Source: Streptomyces sp. MBT53
GTDB taxonomy: Bacteria > Actinomycetota > Actinomycetes > Streptomycetales > Streptomycetaceae
Direction of reading: 5' to 3'
DNA: 51,847 nt
Assembly (NCBI RefSeq): GCF_016654115.1
Contig: NZ_JAEQAZ010000047.1
Span: 1 to 51,847, forward strand
Positions within the stretch are counted from its first letter, which is position 1. Each line of letters begins with the position of its first letter. Shown here piece by piece: positions 23,685-32,453 of this stretch. Made by a program: the position numbers and the translations under genes. The notes beneath the pieces are model-generated. The model had not been told where the DNA came from. It worked only from the letters and a program-made list of their open reading frames with translations, and did not search any database.

Positions 23685-24206
23685 CTATCCAGTGGCGCAG
23701 GAGCCGTCGGTGCAGCCCGGCGCGGTGTAGGTCCATCCCCGGTGCGGGTCGTACGTCCACCCGTCCCCCTGCTGGTACACGCCACCGCCCCACCGCCCGG
23801 GTCCCCACTGCGCCCCGCGCCACTTCGCGGCGGCGAGCACGGCGCCCTTGGCGAGCCGGGCGCCGGCCGGGGTGCTCAACCGGTGTGCCAGGGGCCGCTG
23901 TTCGCGCAGCGCCCACAGGGTGACGATCCAGGCGGCGGCGCCCCGGTAGACCTGCCCGGAGTCGCCGACGACGGTGATCTCGTCGAGGGTGGCCCGGTGG
24001 TCGAGCCCGGGGAAGCGCCGCCGCGCCTCTTCGGAGGACGCCGGTACCAGCTCCAGGGGCACCAGCTGCGACTGCCGTACGAGCCAGTCGCGCAGGAAGG
24101 TGCACAGGGAGCAGTCGGCGTCGTAGAGGACGGTGAGCCCGTGGACCGGGACGCGCGAGGCGTCCCGGTCCTGGGTCCCGCCGAGGGCCGGGGCCACCCC
24201 CGTCAC
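23685..24206 (-). CDS. DCC1-like (DUF393) thiol-disulfide protein
   Basis: The 173-residue product has the family hallmark LTVLYDADCSLCTFLRDWL, a CxxC thioredoxin-like site, and a C-terminal region rich in Trp/Tyr/Gly (GVYQQGDGWTYDPHRGWTY) ending with two more cysteines (GCTDGSCATG). GTG 24206 overlaps the upstream stop by 4 bp (GTGA). It is probably a redox protein acting with the adjacent membrane protein. Confidence 0.85.
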   Translation of the reverse strand: MTGVAPALGGTQDRDASRVPVHGLTVLYDADCSLCTFLRDWLVRQSQLVPLELVPASSEEARRRFPGLDHRATLDEITVVGDSGQVYRGAAAWIVTLWALREQRPLAHRLSTPAGARLAKGAVLAAAKWRGAQWGPGRWGGGVYQQGDGWTYDPHRGWTYTAPGCTDGSCATG

Positions 24207-24610
24207 GCCCCGGCCGTCGGCGGAACCCACCCCTGCGGCGCGACGGGCGGCACCTGCTCCCGCTCCATGACCCCGCGCCGCCGGATCTTGTTCAGCACGA
24301 ACACGTTCCCCAGGTGCATCACCCCGAGCACCAGCAGCACCACGCCCACCTTGGTCGACAGGGCTTCGAAGATGCCCCTGGTGTCCTCGATGGTGCCGTC
24401 CCCGCTGAGGTACAGGGCGACGAACCCGAGGTTCACGAGGTAGAAGCCCACTACGAGGAGGTGGTTCACGGCCTCCGCGAGTTTTTCGTTCCCCCGGAGG
24501 ACGTCGGCGAGGAAGATCCGCCCGTTGCGGCTGAGCGTGCGGGCCACCCAGACGGTGAGGCCGATGCTGACGATCAGATAGATGACGTAGGCGACGACCG
24601 TGCGGTCCAT
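24203..24610 (-). CDS. Small integral membrane protein in TetR operon
   Basis: The 135-residue protein has about three membrane helices (VVAYVIYLIVSIGLTVWVA, HLLVVGFYLVNLGFVALYL, VGVVLLVLGVMHLGNVFVL) and a polar C-terminal tail. ATG 24610 has a strong AGGGGGAGG before it. It is the first gene of the operon and is coupled to the DCC1-like gene. The function is unknown; the pairing suggests a membrane redox or quinone-associated role. Confidence 0.8.
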   Translation of the reverse strand: MDRTVVAYVIYLIVSIGLTVWVARTLSRNGRIFLADVLRGNEKLAEAVNHLLVVGFYLVNLGFVALYLSGDGTIEDTRGIFEALSTKVGVVLLVLGVMHLGNVFVLNKIRRRGVMEREQVPPVAPQGWVPPTAGA

Positions 24611-24624
24611 GCGCCTCCCCCTTC

Positions 24625-24638
24625 TTGAACGCGTTCAA
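24625..24638. promoter_or_regulatory. TetR-type operator 1
   Basis: TTGAACGCGTTCAA is a perfect 14-bp palindrome between the predicted transcription start and the ribosome binding site of the 24610 gene. Its centre is 45 bp from operator 2. Confidence 0.75.
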
Positions 24639-24654
24639 AAACGCTGACAAGGAG

Positions 24655-24683
24655 AATGTAGGCGCACTTTTGAACACGTTCAA
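24655..24683 (-). promoter_or_regulatory. Promoter of the TetR operon
   Basis: On the minus strand a -35 TTGAAC (24683-24678), a 17-bp spacer and a -10 TACATT (24660-24655) form a near-ideal vegetative promoter. The -35 is half of operator 2, so repressor binding would block polymerase directly. Confidence 0.7.
24670..24683. promoter_or_regulatory. TetR-type operator 2
   Basis: TTGAACACGTTCAA has perfect 6-bp arms, the same arms as operator 1, and overlaps the -35 hexamer. Confidence 0.72.
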
Positions 24684-24705
24684 CTCGGTTGGGCTGGGAG
24701 CTGCG

Positions 24706-25116
24706 TCACACCCGCCGCGCCAGCTCCGGCCGCTTCGTGTAGTCGGTGAAGCCGATGACGTTGCCCCAGGGGTCGGCGATCTCCACGGTCCACCCGGTGG
24801 CCACGGAGAAGGGTGCGTCGAGGAGGGCGATTCCGGCGGCGGTGAGGAGCTGCGCGGCCTTCCGTGCGTCCGGGACCTCCAGCCACACGCGGGGCGAGGG
24901 CCAGGGCGGCGGCCGGTGCCCGAGCCCGTCCTCCTGGCGCAGCAGCACCCCCGGCGTCTCGCCGCCGACCTTCAGGATCGCGATACCGGCCTCGTCGAGC
25001 CGGAACCCCACGGCGAATCCGGCACGTTCGTAGAAGGGGACCGCCTCGGCGAGATCCCCTACGGGGAGGAGGACGTTGTCGAAGCCGAGCAGTTCGTACG
25101 ACTCTTCATCTGACAT
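24706..25116 (-). CDS. VOC/glyoxalase-family protein
   Basis: The 136-residue product shows the paired beta-alpha-beta-beta-beta modules of vicinal-oxygen-chelate proteins: FDNVLLPVGDLAEAVPFYERAGF at the start and the C-terminal WTVEIADPWGNVIGFTDY. A metal site is plausible but not complete by eye. The substrate is unknown; members include lyases, dioxygenases and resistance proteins. It stands alone, divergent from the methyltransferase gene. Confidence 0.85.
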   Translation of the reverse strand: MSDEESYELLGFDNVLLPVGDLAEAVPFYERAGFAVGFRLDEAGIAILKVGGETPGVLLRQEDGLGHRPPPWPSPRVWLEVPDARKAAQLLTAAGIALLDAPFSVATGWTVEIADPWGNVIGFTDYTKRPELARRV

Positions 25117-25191
25117 GCCGTCAGGTTAGGGCGATGATCGGCAAAGGGCCGGGATTGTTGCCCACCGACGCGCTCGCATAACCTCGCGGAC

Positions 25192-25917
25192 ATGACAGAC
25201 GCACGGGTGTTCGCGGGCGTCCGACTGCTCGGCCCGCCGGAGGCCGACGGCGAGTACATCGCGCTGAACGGCCACGAGACGGTCCATCTGCACGAGTACA
25301 CGCGGATATACGCCGTCCCCGGCCTCTACGAACACGTCGTCCAGGAACTGCTCCGGTGCACCTCGCCCCAGATGGCGGCGGCGGGCTTCCTGCGCGCGGC
25401 CGAGCGCCTCGGACTGGAGCCGGGCGCGCTGACGGTCCTCGACGTCGGCTCCGGCACGGGACTGGTCGGCGAACTGGTGCGCCGCGGCGGTGTCGCCCGG
25501 GTCGTCGGCGTCGACGCGCTGCCGGCGGCACGCGAGGCGGCCCTGCGCGACCGGCCGGGCGTCTACGCCGACTACGTGATCGGCGATTTCCAGCGCGACG
25601 ACGACACACTCCGCGAGGCGTTGCGCCCGCACGCGCCCGGGGGACTGGTGTCGGCCGGAGCGTTCGGCGGCACGCACGCCACACCCCGGGCCCTCACCAA
25701 CGCGCTCGCGCTGCTGCCGCCCGGCGCGCCCGTGGCCTTCACGCTCGACGAGCGCTGGATGGACGAGTCGGACCCGGACGGGTTCGGGGTCGCCGTCGCG
25801 AAGGCGGTGGCGGAGGGAAGCCTTGAGGTGCTGGAACGTTCACGGTTCCAGCACCGCGTCACGACGACCGGGGAGCCGATCTTCTACGAGCTGATCGTGG
25901 GCCGCACCCGGGCCTGA
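25192..25917 (+). CDS. Class I SAM-dependent methyltransferase
   Basis: The 241-residue product has the SAM-binding motif I LTVLDVGSGTGLVGELV, the acidic loop VVGVDALPAAREAA and an aspartate-rich VIGDFQRDD motif. The target is not evident. Downstream motifs (GGTHATPRALTNAL) do not point to DNA or rRNA methylation. ATG 25192 fits the conserved start. The gene ends 13 bp before the convergent FG-GAP gene. Confidence 0.85.
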   Translation: MTDARVFAGVRLLGPPEADGEYIALNGHETVHLHEYTRIYAVPGLYEHVVQELLRCTSPQMAAAGFLRAAERLGLEPGALTVLDVGSGTGLVGELVRRGGVARVVGVDALPAAREAALRDRPGVYADYVIGDFQRDDDTLREALRPHAPGGLVSAGAFGGTHATPRALTNALALLPPGAPVAFTLDERWMDESDPDGFGVAVAKAVAEGSLEVLERSRFQHRVTTTGEPIFYELIVGRTRA

Positions 25918-25930
25918 CCCCAGCCCCCGG

Positions 25931-27307
25931 CTACTGCGGGAAGTTCGCCCGCAGCGCCGGCTCCGTGGCGCCGACCGTGGTGATCCCCGTCGAACCGGCC
26001 CGGAGCAGCACGCTCGGCTCGTTGTTGTCCGAGATCAGGAGGTCCGCGTCGCCGTCGCGGTCCAGGTCGCGCAGCCGGACGTGGAGACCGAAGAGGCCGG
26101 ACTCGGCCGGGCTGCCCGGTACGCCCGCGGTCGCGCGGGAGAACCACTGGGAGCTCTTGCCGGTCAGGCCGCTCCTGCCGCCGCGCAGGACGTGCACACC
26201 GCCCGCGCCCGCGGCGGAACCGACCTTCTCCTCCGCGGCGCTCACCGCGAGGTCCGGATAGCCGTCACGGTTGGTGTCGCCGGCGGACAGCGCCGTACCG
26301 AAGGAGTCACCCTTGGCCGGGGCCGACACGACGCCCGAAGTGGACTGGCTGAGGCGGTAGTCGGTGGTGGGACCGGTCGCCCCGCCGCGCATGACCACGA
26401 CCGAGCCCGCGCCCTTGTTGTACGGGGTGTCGCTGACGGCCAGGTCTCCGTAGCCGTTCTTGTCGAAGTCCGCGACGACGCCCGTGGGGCTGTAGTCCGG
26501 TGACGAGCTGTCGTACGTCGTGAACTTGCCGGACTTGACCGTGGTGCCGCCGCGCAGGAACCACGCGGCCTGCGTCATCCTGTCGTTCTTGTAGCCCTGG
26601 CCCAGGACGTACAGGTCTGTCGCCTTGTCCTTGGTGACCTTGCCGGCGACCAGCCCGGTGGGCTCGAAGACATCGGTCAGGCTCGGGCTCGGGACGTGCT
26701 TGGTCACCTTGCCCGTCGTGCCCGACGTGGAGAAACCGCCGCGGTAGACGTACACCGTGTCGACCCCGTCGGCGACCGCCAGGTCCGCCTTGCCGTCGCC
26801 GTTGAAGTCGCCGGTCGCGAGGGCGTTGCCGAAACCGTAGTAGGTGCGGTGTGTGACGGGGATACGGCTGGCCTTGGAGCCGAGGCCGGACGCCGAGCCC
26901 CACACGATGGTGACCGCGCCCGCCGCGACCTTGCCGCTGACCTTCTCGCTGACGTCCCCGACGGCGAGGTCGGCGTATCCGTCGCGGTTGAAGTCGGCGT
27001 TCGCCAGGGACTCACCGAACCCGTCGGCGAACCCGCCCGCGTCACCCGCGGTGCCCGGTATCCCGGCGCTGTTCTGGTTGAACGTCTTCACTTTGGTGCC
27101 GGGGCCCGTGGCGGTCCCGTACGTCACGGTGACCGAACCGCTGTCGCCGACCGCGTAGTCGCGGTAGCCGTCGCCGTTGAAGTCGTCGGCGTACTTCGCG
27201 GGGGTCGCGGCGGTCGCGGGGCCCACCGCGAGGGTGAGCAGTCCACCGGTCAGCGAGGCGGCCGTGGCCGTCGCGAGAACCAGGCGGTGGGTCTTCGTCC
27301 TGAACAT
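25931..27307 (-). CDS. Secreted FG-GAP/VCBS repeat protein
   Basis: The ~458-residue product has a signal peptide (LVLATATAASLTGGLLTL...ATAATPA) and then about six or seven integrin-alpha-like blades. Each has a calcium loop of the DxNxDGxxD type: DFNGDGYRDYAVGD, DFNRDGYADLAVGD, DFNGDGKADLAVAD, DFDKNGYGDLAVSD, DTNRDGYPDLAVSA, DLDRDGDADLLISD. A beta-propeller is expected. ATG 27307 has AGGAG in good position; the more distal start at 27367 would add a non-signal leader. Such proteins are common in Streptomyces; their role is unclear, perhaps adhesion or carbohydrate binding. Confidence 0.9.
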   Translation of the reverse strand: MFRTKTHRLVLATATAASLTGGLLTLAVGPATAATPAKYADDFNGDGYRDYAVGDSGSVTVTYGTATGPGTKVKTFNQNSAGIPGTAGDAGGFADGFGESLANADFNRDGYADLAVGDVSEKVSGKVAAGAVTIVWGSASGLGSKASRIPVTHRTYYGFGNALATGDFNGDGKADLAVADGVDTVYVYRGGFSTSGTTGKVTKHVPSPSLTDVFEPTGLVAGKVTKDKATDLYVLGQGYKNDRMTQAAWFLRGGTTVKSGKFTTYDSSSPDYSPTGVVADFDKNGYGDLAVSDTPYNKGAGSVVVMRGGATGPTTDYRLSQSTSGVVSAPAKGDSFGTALSAGDTNRDGYPDLAVSAAEEKVGSAAGAGGVHVLRGGRSGLTGKSSQWFSRATAGVPGSPAESGLFGLHVRLRDLDRDGDADLLISDNNEPSVLLRAGSTGITTVGATEPALRANFPQ

Positions 27308-27418
27308 GAGTCTCCTGCTGCGGGCGGCGCGGCCGGCCTGCCCGTCCGTGATCTTGGATGGGTGCACGGAGGAGACTCGTGGAGTGGGGTGGGGGTTGTG
27401 CGGGGTGCGGGGATTTGT

Positions 27419-28027
27419 TCAATCGGCCTTCGGCTGGCCTGCCTTGAGGATCTCGGCGACGTCGAGGGTGACCTTGGCGCCGAGGGAGTCGGGGAGGGGG
27501 ACGAGTTCGCCGGAGGCGTGGACGCGGTGGTTCGTGTACGTGCCCTCCGCGGGGTCCGTCAGGACGTGGAGGCGTTGGTGCTTGCGGTCGACAACGACGT
27601 AGATCGGTACCTTGGCGTTGGCGTACGCGGTGACCTTGGTTTGCAGGTCGGCTTTCCAGTTGCTGGAGGTGACCTCGAGGACGAGGCGGAAGGGCGCCGG
27701 GTCGTAGCAGTTGTTCTCGACGTAGTGCTCTTCGATGTCGACGTCGACGATGGCAAGGTCGGGGATGGCGTAGTCCTCGGTGCCAGTGGGCAGCCACAGG
27801 CCGATGCCCTGAAGCACTTCCGCCTCGTCTCCATCGATGCCAGCTGCGATGAAGGGGCGCATCAACCTGGTCAGTGCGCGGGCGTGAGGTGCGTCCGGGG
27901 GCGGGGACACGACGATCAGGCCTCCGATGATCTCGACTCGGTAGCCCGGGTTGCGGTCCGCGAGACGGTTTGCCTCCGCGATCAGCGGACGGTCGTCCTG
28001 GGGCCGCTCGACGGATGCTGCGGACAT
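27419..28027 (-). CDS. Uma2-family (DUF820) putative endonuclease
   Basis: The 202-residue product has the Uma2 pattern: GYRVEIIGGLIVVSPPP, IPDLAIVDVD, LVLEVTSSNWKADLQTKVTAYA and PIYVVVDR. The D...ExxS/K arrangement is that of the PD-(D/E)XK nuclease fold. Streptomyces carry many copies, mostly of unknown function. ATG 28027 has AGGAGG upstream. It is a single gene. Confidence 0.88.
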   Translation of the reverse strand: MSAASVERPQDDRPLIAEANRLADRNPGYRVEIIGGLIVVSPPPDAPHARALTRLMRPFIAAGIDGDEAEVLQGIGLWLPTGTEDYAIPDLAIVDVDIEEHYVENNCYDPAPFRLVLEVTSSNWKADLQTKVTAYANAKVPIYVVVDRKHQRLHVLTDPAEGTYTNHRVHASGELVPLPDSLGAKVTLDVAEILKAGQPKAD

Positions 28028-28133
28028 CGCGTGCCTCCTGCTGGGCTGGTGTCGAGAGCATCATCGTAGGCCGGACAACGCCGGTATGTCCTTGACGATC
28101 ACGTTCACCCAGACGGGTTGCCGCACGCCAGAA

Positions 28134-28162
28134 GGCCCCGCTCCCAACCCGGAAACGGGGCC
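28134..28162 (-). terminator. Terminator of the sdh operon
   Basis: A 7-bp stem GGCCCCG/CGGGGCC with a 15-nt loop lies 25 bp beyond the sdhB stop codon. It is GC-only with no U-tract. Confidence 0.6.
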
Positions 28163-28186
28163 CTCAAAGCCGTACGGAAAACAACC

Positions 28187-28966
28187 TCAGAAGCGGCGCG
28201 TGATCAGTGCCCGCTTCACTTCCTGGATCGCCTTCGTGACCTCGATGCCTCGCGGGCAGGCGTCCGTGCAGTTGAAGGTGGTGCGGCAACGCCACACGCC
28301 GTCACGGTCGTTGAGGATCTCCAGGCGCTGCTCGCCCGCCTCGTCGCGCGAGTCGAAGATGAAGCGGTGGGCGTTGACGATGGCGGCCGGACCGAAGTAC
28401 TGGCCGTCGTTCCAGAACACCGGGCACGAGGACGTGCAGGCCGCGCACAGGATGCACTTCGTGGTGTCGTCGAAGCGCTCGCGGTCCTCGGCCGTCTGGA
28501 GACGCTCGCGCGTCGGCTCGTTCGTGTCCTTCGTGATGAGGAAGGGCATCACGTCGCGGTACGCCTGGAAGAACGGGTCCATGTCGACGACCAGGTCCTT
28601 CAGGACCGTCAGACCCTTGATCGGCTCGACCGTGATCGGCTTCTCGGGGTTGAGGTCCTTGATCAGGGTCTTGCAGGCGAGACGGTTCTTGCCGTTGATC
28701 CGCATCGCGTCCGAACCGCAGATGCCGTGCGCGCACGAGCGGCGGAAGGTCAGCGTGCCGTCGATGTCCCACTTGATCTTGTGGAGACCGTCGAGGACGC
28801 GCTCCTTGGGGTCGATCTCCAGCTGGAAGTCCTCCCAGACCGCTTCCGCCGAGACCTCGGAGTTGAAGCGGCGGACCCGGAAGGTGACCGTGATGTACGG
28901 GGAGTCGGCGAAGCCGGGCTCGGGCTGGCCGGCCGCTTCCGCCTTGTCCAGAACAGGGGTAGCCAT
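28187..28966 (-). CDS. sdhB: Succinate dehydrogenase iron-sulfur subunit
   Basis: The 259-residue subunit carries electrons from the flavin to quinone. Its 2Fe-2S ligands are in RRSCAHGICGSDAM...C, and the 4Fe-4S and 3Fe-4S ligands in CILCAACTSSCPVFW and CTDACPRGIEVTKAI. ATG 28966 overlaps the sdhA stop by one base (TGATG), so the two are translationally coupled. It is the last gene of sdhCDAB. Confidence 0.97.
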   Translation of the reverse strand: MATPVLDKAEAAGQPEPGFADSPYITVTFRVRRFNSEVSAEAVWEDFQLEIDPKERVLDGLHKIKWDIDGTLTFRRSCAHGICGSDAMRINGKNRLACKTLIKDLNPEKPITVEPIKGLTVLKDLVVDMDPFFQAYRDVMPFLITKDTNEPTRERLQTAEDRERFDDTTKCILCAACTSSCPVFWNDGQYFGPAAIVNAHRFIFDSRDEAGEQRLEILNDRDGVWRCRTTFNCTDACPRGIEVTKAIQEVKRALITRRF

Positions 28967-30720
28967 CAGTACTTACGCTCCATCGGCTGGTAGCGGGTCT
29001 GGACGACCGGCTTGTAGTCGAGACGGATGGACTCGGTGCCGTCGTCGCCGACCTCGCGGTACGCCATGGTGTGGCGCATGAAGTTGACGTCGTCGCGGTT
29101 GGGGTAGTCCTCGCGGTAGTGACCGCCGCGGGACTCCTTGCGGGCGAGCGCCGAGACCGCCATGACCTCGGCGAGGTCGAGCAGGTTGCCCAGCTCGATG
29201 GCCTCGAGGAGGTCCGTGTTGAAACGGCGGCCCTTGTCCTGGATCGAGACGTTCCGGTAGCGCTCGCGCAGCTCCGCGATCTTCTCGACCGCCGTCTTGA
29301 TGGTCTGCTCGGTGCGGAACACCATGACGTTCGCGTCCATGGTCTCCTGCAGCTCGCGGCGGATGACCGCCACGCGCTCGGTGCCCGTGGAGTTGCGCAG
29401 GTGCTCGACCTGGTCGATGACCTGCTGCGCCGGGTCCTCCGGCAGCTCGACGTAGGACGCCTTCTGGCTGTACTCCGCCGCCGCGATGCCCGCCCTGCGG
29501 CCGAACACGTTGATGTCCAGGAGGGAGTTGGTGCCGAGGCGGTTGGCGCCGTGCACCGACACGCAGGCGACCTCGCCGGCCGCGTACAGGCCCGGGACGA
29601 CCGTGGTGTTGTCCGTGAGGACCTCACCCTGGACGTTCGTCGGGATGCCGCCCATCGCGTAGTGCGCGGTGGGCTGGATCGGGATCGGGTCCGTGTACGG
29701 CTCGATGCCGAGGTAGGTGCGCGCGAACTCCGTGATGTCGGGCAGCTTCGCGTCGAGCTGCTCCGGCGGGAGGTGCGTGAGGTCGAGGTACACGTGGTCG
29801 CCCTCGGGACCGCAGCCGCGGCCCTCACGGATCTCCGTGTAGATGGAGCGGGACACGACGTCACGGGACGCGAGGTCCTTCATGACCGGCGCGTACTTCT
29901 CCATGAAGCGCTCGCCGTCCTTGTTGCGGAGGATGCCGCCCTCACCGCGGGCGCCCTCCGTCAGCAGGATGCCCATGCGCCAGATGCCGGTCGGGTGGAA
30001 CTGGAAGAACTCCATGTCCTCCAGCGGCAGACCCCGGCGGTACACGGCGGCCTGGCCGTCACCGGTCAGGGTGTGCGCGTTCGACGTCACCTTGAAGAAC
30101 TTGCCGCAGCCGCCGGACGCGTAGATGACGGCCTTCGCCTGGAAGACGTGGATCTCGCCGGTCGCCAGCTCGTACGCGACCACGCCGACCGAGGTCTTCA
30201 CGCCGTCGACGTCGGCGATCAGCTGGTCGAGGACGTAGAACTCGTTGAAGAACTCCACGCCCTCCTTCACGCAGTTCTGGTACAGCGTCTGGAGGATCAT
30301 GTGGCCGGTGCGGTCGGCCGCGTAGCAGGAGCGGCGGACGGGCGCCTCGCCGTGATTGCGGGAGTGACCACCGAATCGCCGCTGGTCGATCGTGCCGTTC
30401 GGCGTGCGGTTGAACGGCAGGCCCATCTTCTCCAGGTCGAGGACGGAGTCGATGGCCTCCTTCGCCAGGATCTCGGCGGCGTCCTGGTCGACCAGGTAGT
30501 CACCGCCCTTGATCGTGTCGAAGGTGTGCCACTCCCAGTTGTCCTCCTCCACGTTGGCGAGCGCGGCGGCCATACCGCCCTGCGCGGCGCCCGTGTGGGA
30601 GCGGGTGGGGTACAGCTTCGTCAGGACCGCGGTGCGGCTGCGCTTCGTCGACTCGATCGCGGCGCGCATACCGGCGCCGCCCGCGCCGACGATGACGGTG
30701 TCGTATTTGTGGATCTTCAT
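28966..30720 (-). CDS. sdhA: Succinate dehydrogenase flavoprotein subunit
   Basis: The 584-residue catalytic subunit oxidises succinate to fumarate on covalent FAD. The FAD-binding motif VIVGAGGAGMRAA is near the N-terminus, the flavin-linking histidine lies in RSHTGAAQGGMAAAL, and the active-site region is GHSRNHGEAPVRRSCYAADRTGH and AHYAMGGIPTN. It lies between the membrane anchor genes and sdhB, 30 bp after sdhD. Confidence 0.97.
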   Translation of the reverse strand: MKIHKYDTVIVGAGGAGMRAAIESTKRSRTAVLTKLYPTRSHTGAAQGGMAAALANVEEDNWEWHTFDTIKGGDYLVDQDAAEILAKEAIDSVLDLEKMGLPFNRTPNGTIDQRRFGGHSRNHGEAPVRRSCYAADRTGHMILQTLYQNCVKEGVEFFNEFYVLDQLIADVDGVKTSVGVVAYELATGEIHVFQAKAVIYASGGCGKFFKVTSNAHTLTGDGQAAVYRRGLPLEDMEFFQFHPTGIWRMGILLTEGARGEGGILRNKDGERFMEKYAPVMKDLASRDVVSRSIYTEIREGRGCGPEGDHVYLDLTHLPPEQLDAKLPDITEFARTYLGIEPYTDPIPIQPTAHYAMGGIPTNVQGEVLTDNTTVVPGLYAAGEVACVSVHGANRLGTNSLLDINVFGRRAGIAAAEYSQKASYVELPEDPAQQVIDQVEHLRNSTGTERVAVIRRELQETMDANVMVFRTEQTIKTAVEKIAELRERYRNVSIQDKGRRFNTDLLEAIELGNLLDLAEVMAVSALARKESRGGHYREDYPNRDDVNFMRHTMAYREVGDDGTESIRLDYKPVVQTRYQPMERKY

Positions 30721-30750
30721 CAGAATTCCTCAGTCCCTCAGCCCGATGGC

Positions 30751-31230
30751 CTAGCGGATGTTCGGGTCGAAGGTGAAGATCACCAGCGTGCCCAGCAGGA
30801 TGGTGAACACCGTGGCGGTGTAGAGCAGGCCCTTGAGCCACAGCCGGGTGTTCGCGCGCTCCGCGTAGTCGTTGATGACCGTGCGCAGGCCGTTGGCGCC
30901 GTGCAGCATCGCCAGCCAGAGCATCAGCAGGTCCCAGACCTGCCAGAACGGCGAGGCCCAGCGGCCCGCCACGAAGGCGAAGCCGATCTTGGAGACGCCG
31001 CCGTCCAGCACGAGCTGGATCAGCAGGTGGCCGAGGACCAGGACGACCAGCACGACGCCCGACAGGCGCATGAAGAGCCAGCCGTACATCTCGAAATTGC
31101 CCCGGGTCGACTTCGGGGTCTTCTTGGTGCGCTTGCGGGGGGCCTCGATGAGGGGCGCGGGGTTGTCCACGGTGTAGACGGATGCGCTCTCGACGGGGCC
31201 GATACCGGAGGTGGTTTCAGTGGTGGCCAT
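30751..31230 (-). CDS. sdhD: Succinate dehydrogenase membrane anchor
   Basis: The 159-residue product has a polar N-terminal extension and three membrane helices (LFMRLSGVVLVVLVLGHLLI, LLMLWLAMLHGANGLRTVI, LLYTATVFTILLGTLVIF). The HGANGLR motif holds a candidate heme or quinone-site histidine. It anchors SdhAB to the membrane together with SdhC. It begins 5 bp after the sdhC stop. Confidence 0.92.
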   Translation of the reverse strand: MATTETTSGIGPVESASVYTVDNPAPLIEAPRKRTKKTPKSTRGNFEMYGWLFMRLSGVVLVVLVLGHLLIQLVLDGGVSKIGFAFVAGRWASPFWQVWDLLMLWLAMLHGANGLRTVINDYAERANTRLWLKGLLYTATVFTILLGTLVIFTFDPNIR

Positions 31231-31235
31231 CGGTG

Positions 31236-31616
31236 TCAGCTCCCGAACAGTTCACGAGCGGCGTGGCCGAGCACGGGGTAGATCGCCCCGAGCATGAGCA
31301 CGACCCACAGGCCTACGACCGACCAGAGCATCTGCTTCTGGTAGCGCGGGCCCTTCGACCAGAAGTCGACGGCGATGACGCGCAGGCCGTTGAGGGCGTG
31401 GAACAGGATGGCGGCGACGAGGCCGTACTCCAGCAGGCCCACGATCGGCGTCTTGTAGGTGGCTACGACCTTGTCGTAGTCCTCGGGGGAGACACGCACA
31501 AGAGCGGTGTCCAGCACGTGTACGAACAGGAAGAAGAAGATGAGGACGCCGGTGACTCGATGAGCCACCCAGGACCACATTCCTTCCCGGCCGCGGTACA
31601 GCGTTCCAGCCGGCAC
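31236..31616 (-). CDS. sdhC: Succinate dehydrogenase cytochrome b subunit
   Basis: The 126-residue product has three membrane helices and the conserved WSWVAHRVTGVLIF and ILFHALNGLRVI motifs; the histidine of FHALNG is the expected heme ligand. GTG 31616 is chosen because GGAGGG lies 7 bp upstream and gives the usual short SdhC; longer starts would read into the leader. It is the first gene of the operon, so the operon promoter lies in 31617-31840. Confidence 0.94.
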   Translation of the reverse strand: MPAGTLYRGREGMWSWVAHRVTGVLIFFFLFVHVLDTALVRVSPEDYDKVVATYKTPIVGLLEYGLVAAILFHALNGLRVIAVDFWSKGPRYQKQMLWSVVGLWVVLMLGAIYPVLGHAARELFGS

Positions 31617-31840
31617 GGAAGAACCCTCCGGGAGCGGGGATTTAGGGCCGCGCCGGCTTCTCTGTCGGTCGGGCCCGGCCGGGTACGGTCCACCGGCCCT
31701 CAGCATCGTAACCAGGTGCTGACGCGGGTCTTACGGCGGGCCTGCTTGTGTGATCGAACTGGCACCCAAAGGTGCGCGTATGGGCTAGTTTCGGGCGGCT
31801 AATGGGGTGGGGGGCTCTGTTGAGTGCCGGGTGCGGCGCC

Positions 31841-31898
31841 GTTGTGGCCGGGCGCGCCCCGCGGCGGAGCCGCAAATAGATACAGCCCCGCGCCCCTA
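31841..31898. repeat. Streptomyces-type intergenic stem-loop repeat
   Basis: Outer arms GGGCGCG (31850-31856) and CGCGCCC (31889-31895) enclose an inner hairpin GCGGC-GGA-GCCGC (31861-31873) and AAATAGATACAGCCCC. I recall near-identical elements ending GCCCCGCGCCCCT at the 3' ends of many Streptomyces genes. It abuts the stop codon of the OHCU-like gene and probably acts as a terminator or processing site. Confidence 0.6.
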
Positions 31899-32453
31899 GA
31901 AGCCAAAGACCTCGGCGAGCCGTCCCCTTGCCAGGCGCCGTAGCTCCTCCGCCACCACCACCCGCTCCTCCTCCGGATCGTTCGTCAAGCGTGACCGGAT
32001 GCCCGCCAGTACGTGGTCGAGGACCTCGTCCGGGGCAATTCCGTCGGGGCAGATGACGAACACGTGGCCGAAGCGGGCCTCGTACGCCGCGTGGGCCGCG
32101 TCGAGAGCCATGTGGGCGGCCTCGTACGTGTCGTCCGGCAGGACTGGGAGCGACTCGCCCGCCAACGCCTCCGCCAAGTCCCCCGCCGTCAGGTCGTACG
32201 CCGCCTCGTCGGACGCGGCGAGTAGGGCGTCGAGGTCGGGGTAGGGGCGGTGGTCGGTGAGGCGGTGGGACCAGCGGTTGCTGTGGAGGCAGGTGAGGAG
32301 GGTGTGGCGGGCGGCCTCGGGGGGTGCCGTGTTGAAGGTCGCCAGCGAATTCGGGGACGGCGAGGTGCGGGACTGCTCGGGCAGCGCCGGTATGGCCAGT
32401 CGGCCGGGGAGGTGGGGAAGGCGGTGCGAAGGCAGTGTGGATCCTCGCGTCAC
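31896..32453 (-). CDS. OHCU-decarboxylase-like protein, catalytic motif missing
   Basis: The ~185-residue protein resembles 2-oxo-4-hydroxy-4-carboxy-5-ureidoimidazoline decarboxylase, the last step of urate-to-allantoin conversion. It has LATFNTAPPEAARHTLLTCLHSNRW, AYEARFGHVFVICPDG and a C-terminal RLTNDPEEERVVVAEELRRLARGRL. The HP(R/D)IG segment that carries the catalytic histidine is not present; after EALAGES the sequence goes directly to LPVLPDDTYEAA. It may be a non-catalytic paralogue. The only start is GTG 32453, which overlaps the stop of the short ORF before it (GTGA). Confidence 0.75.
   Translation of the reverse strand: MTRGSTLPSHRLPHLPGRLAIPALPEQSRTSPSPNSLATFNTAPPEAARHTLLTCLHSNRWSHRLTDHRPYPDLDALLAASDEAAYDLTAGDLAEALAGESLPVLPDDTYEAAHMALDAAHAAYEARFGHVFVICPDGIAPDEVLDHVLAGIRSRLTNDPEEERVVVAEELRRLARGRLAEVFGF

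Noticed and set aside
29071..31281. 736-codon plus-strand frame across the sdh genes
   Set aside because: It is a shadow of sdhA and sdhD; no Shine-Dalgarno and no recognisable protein.
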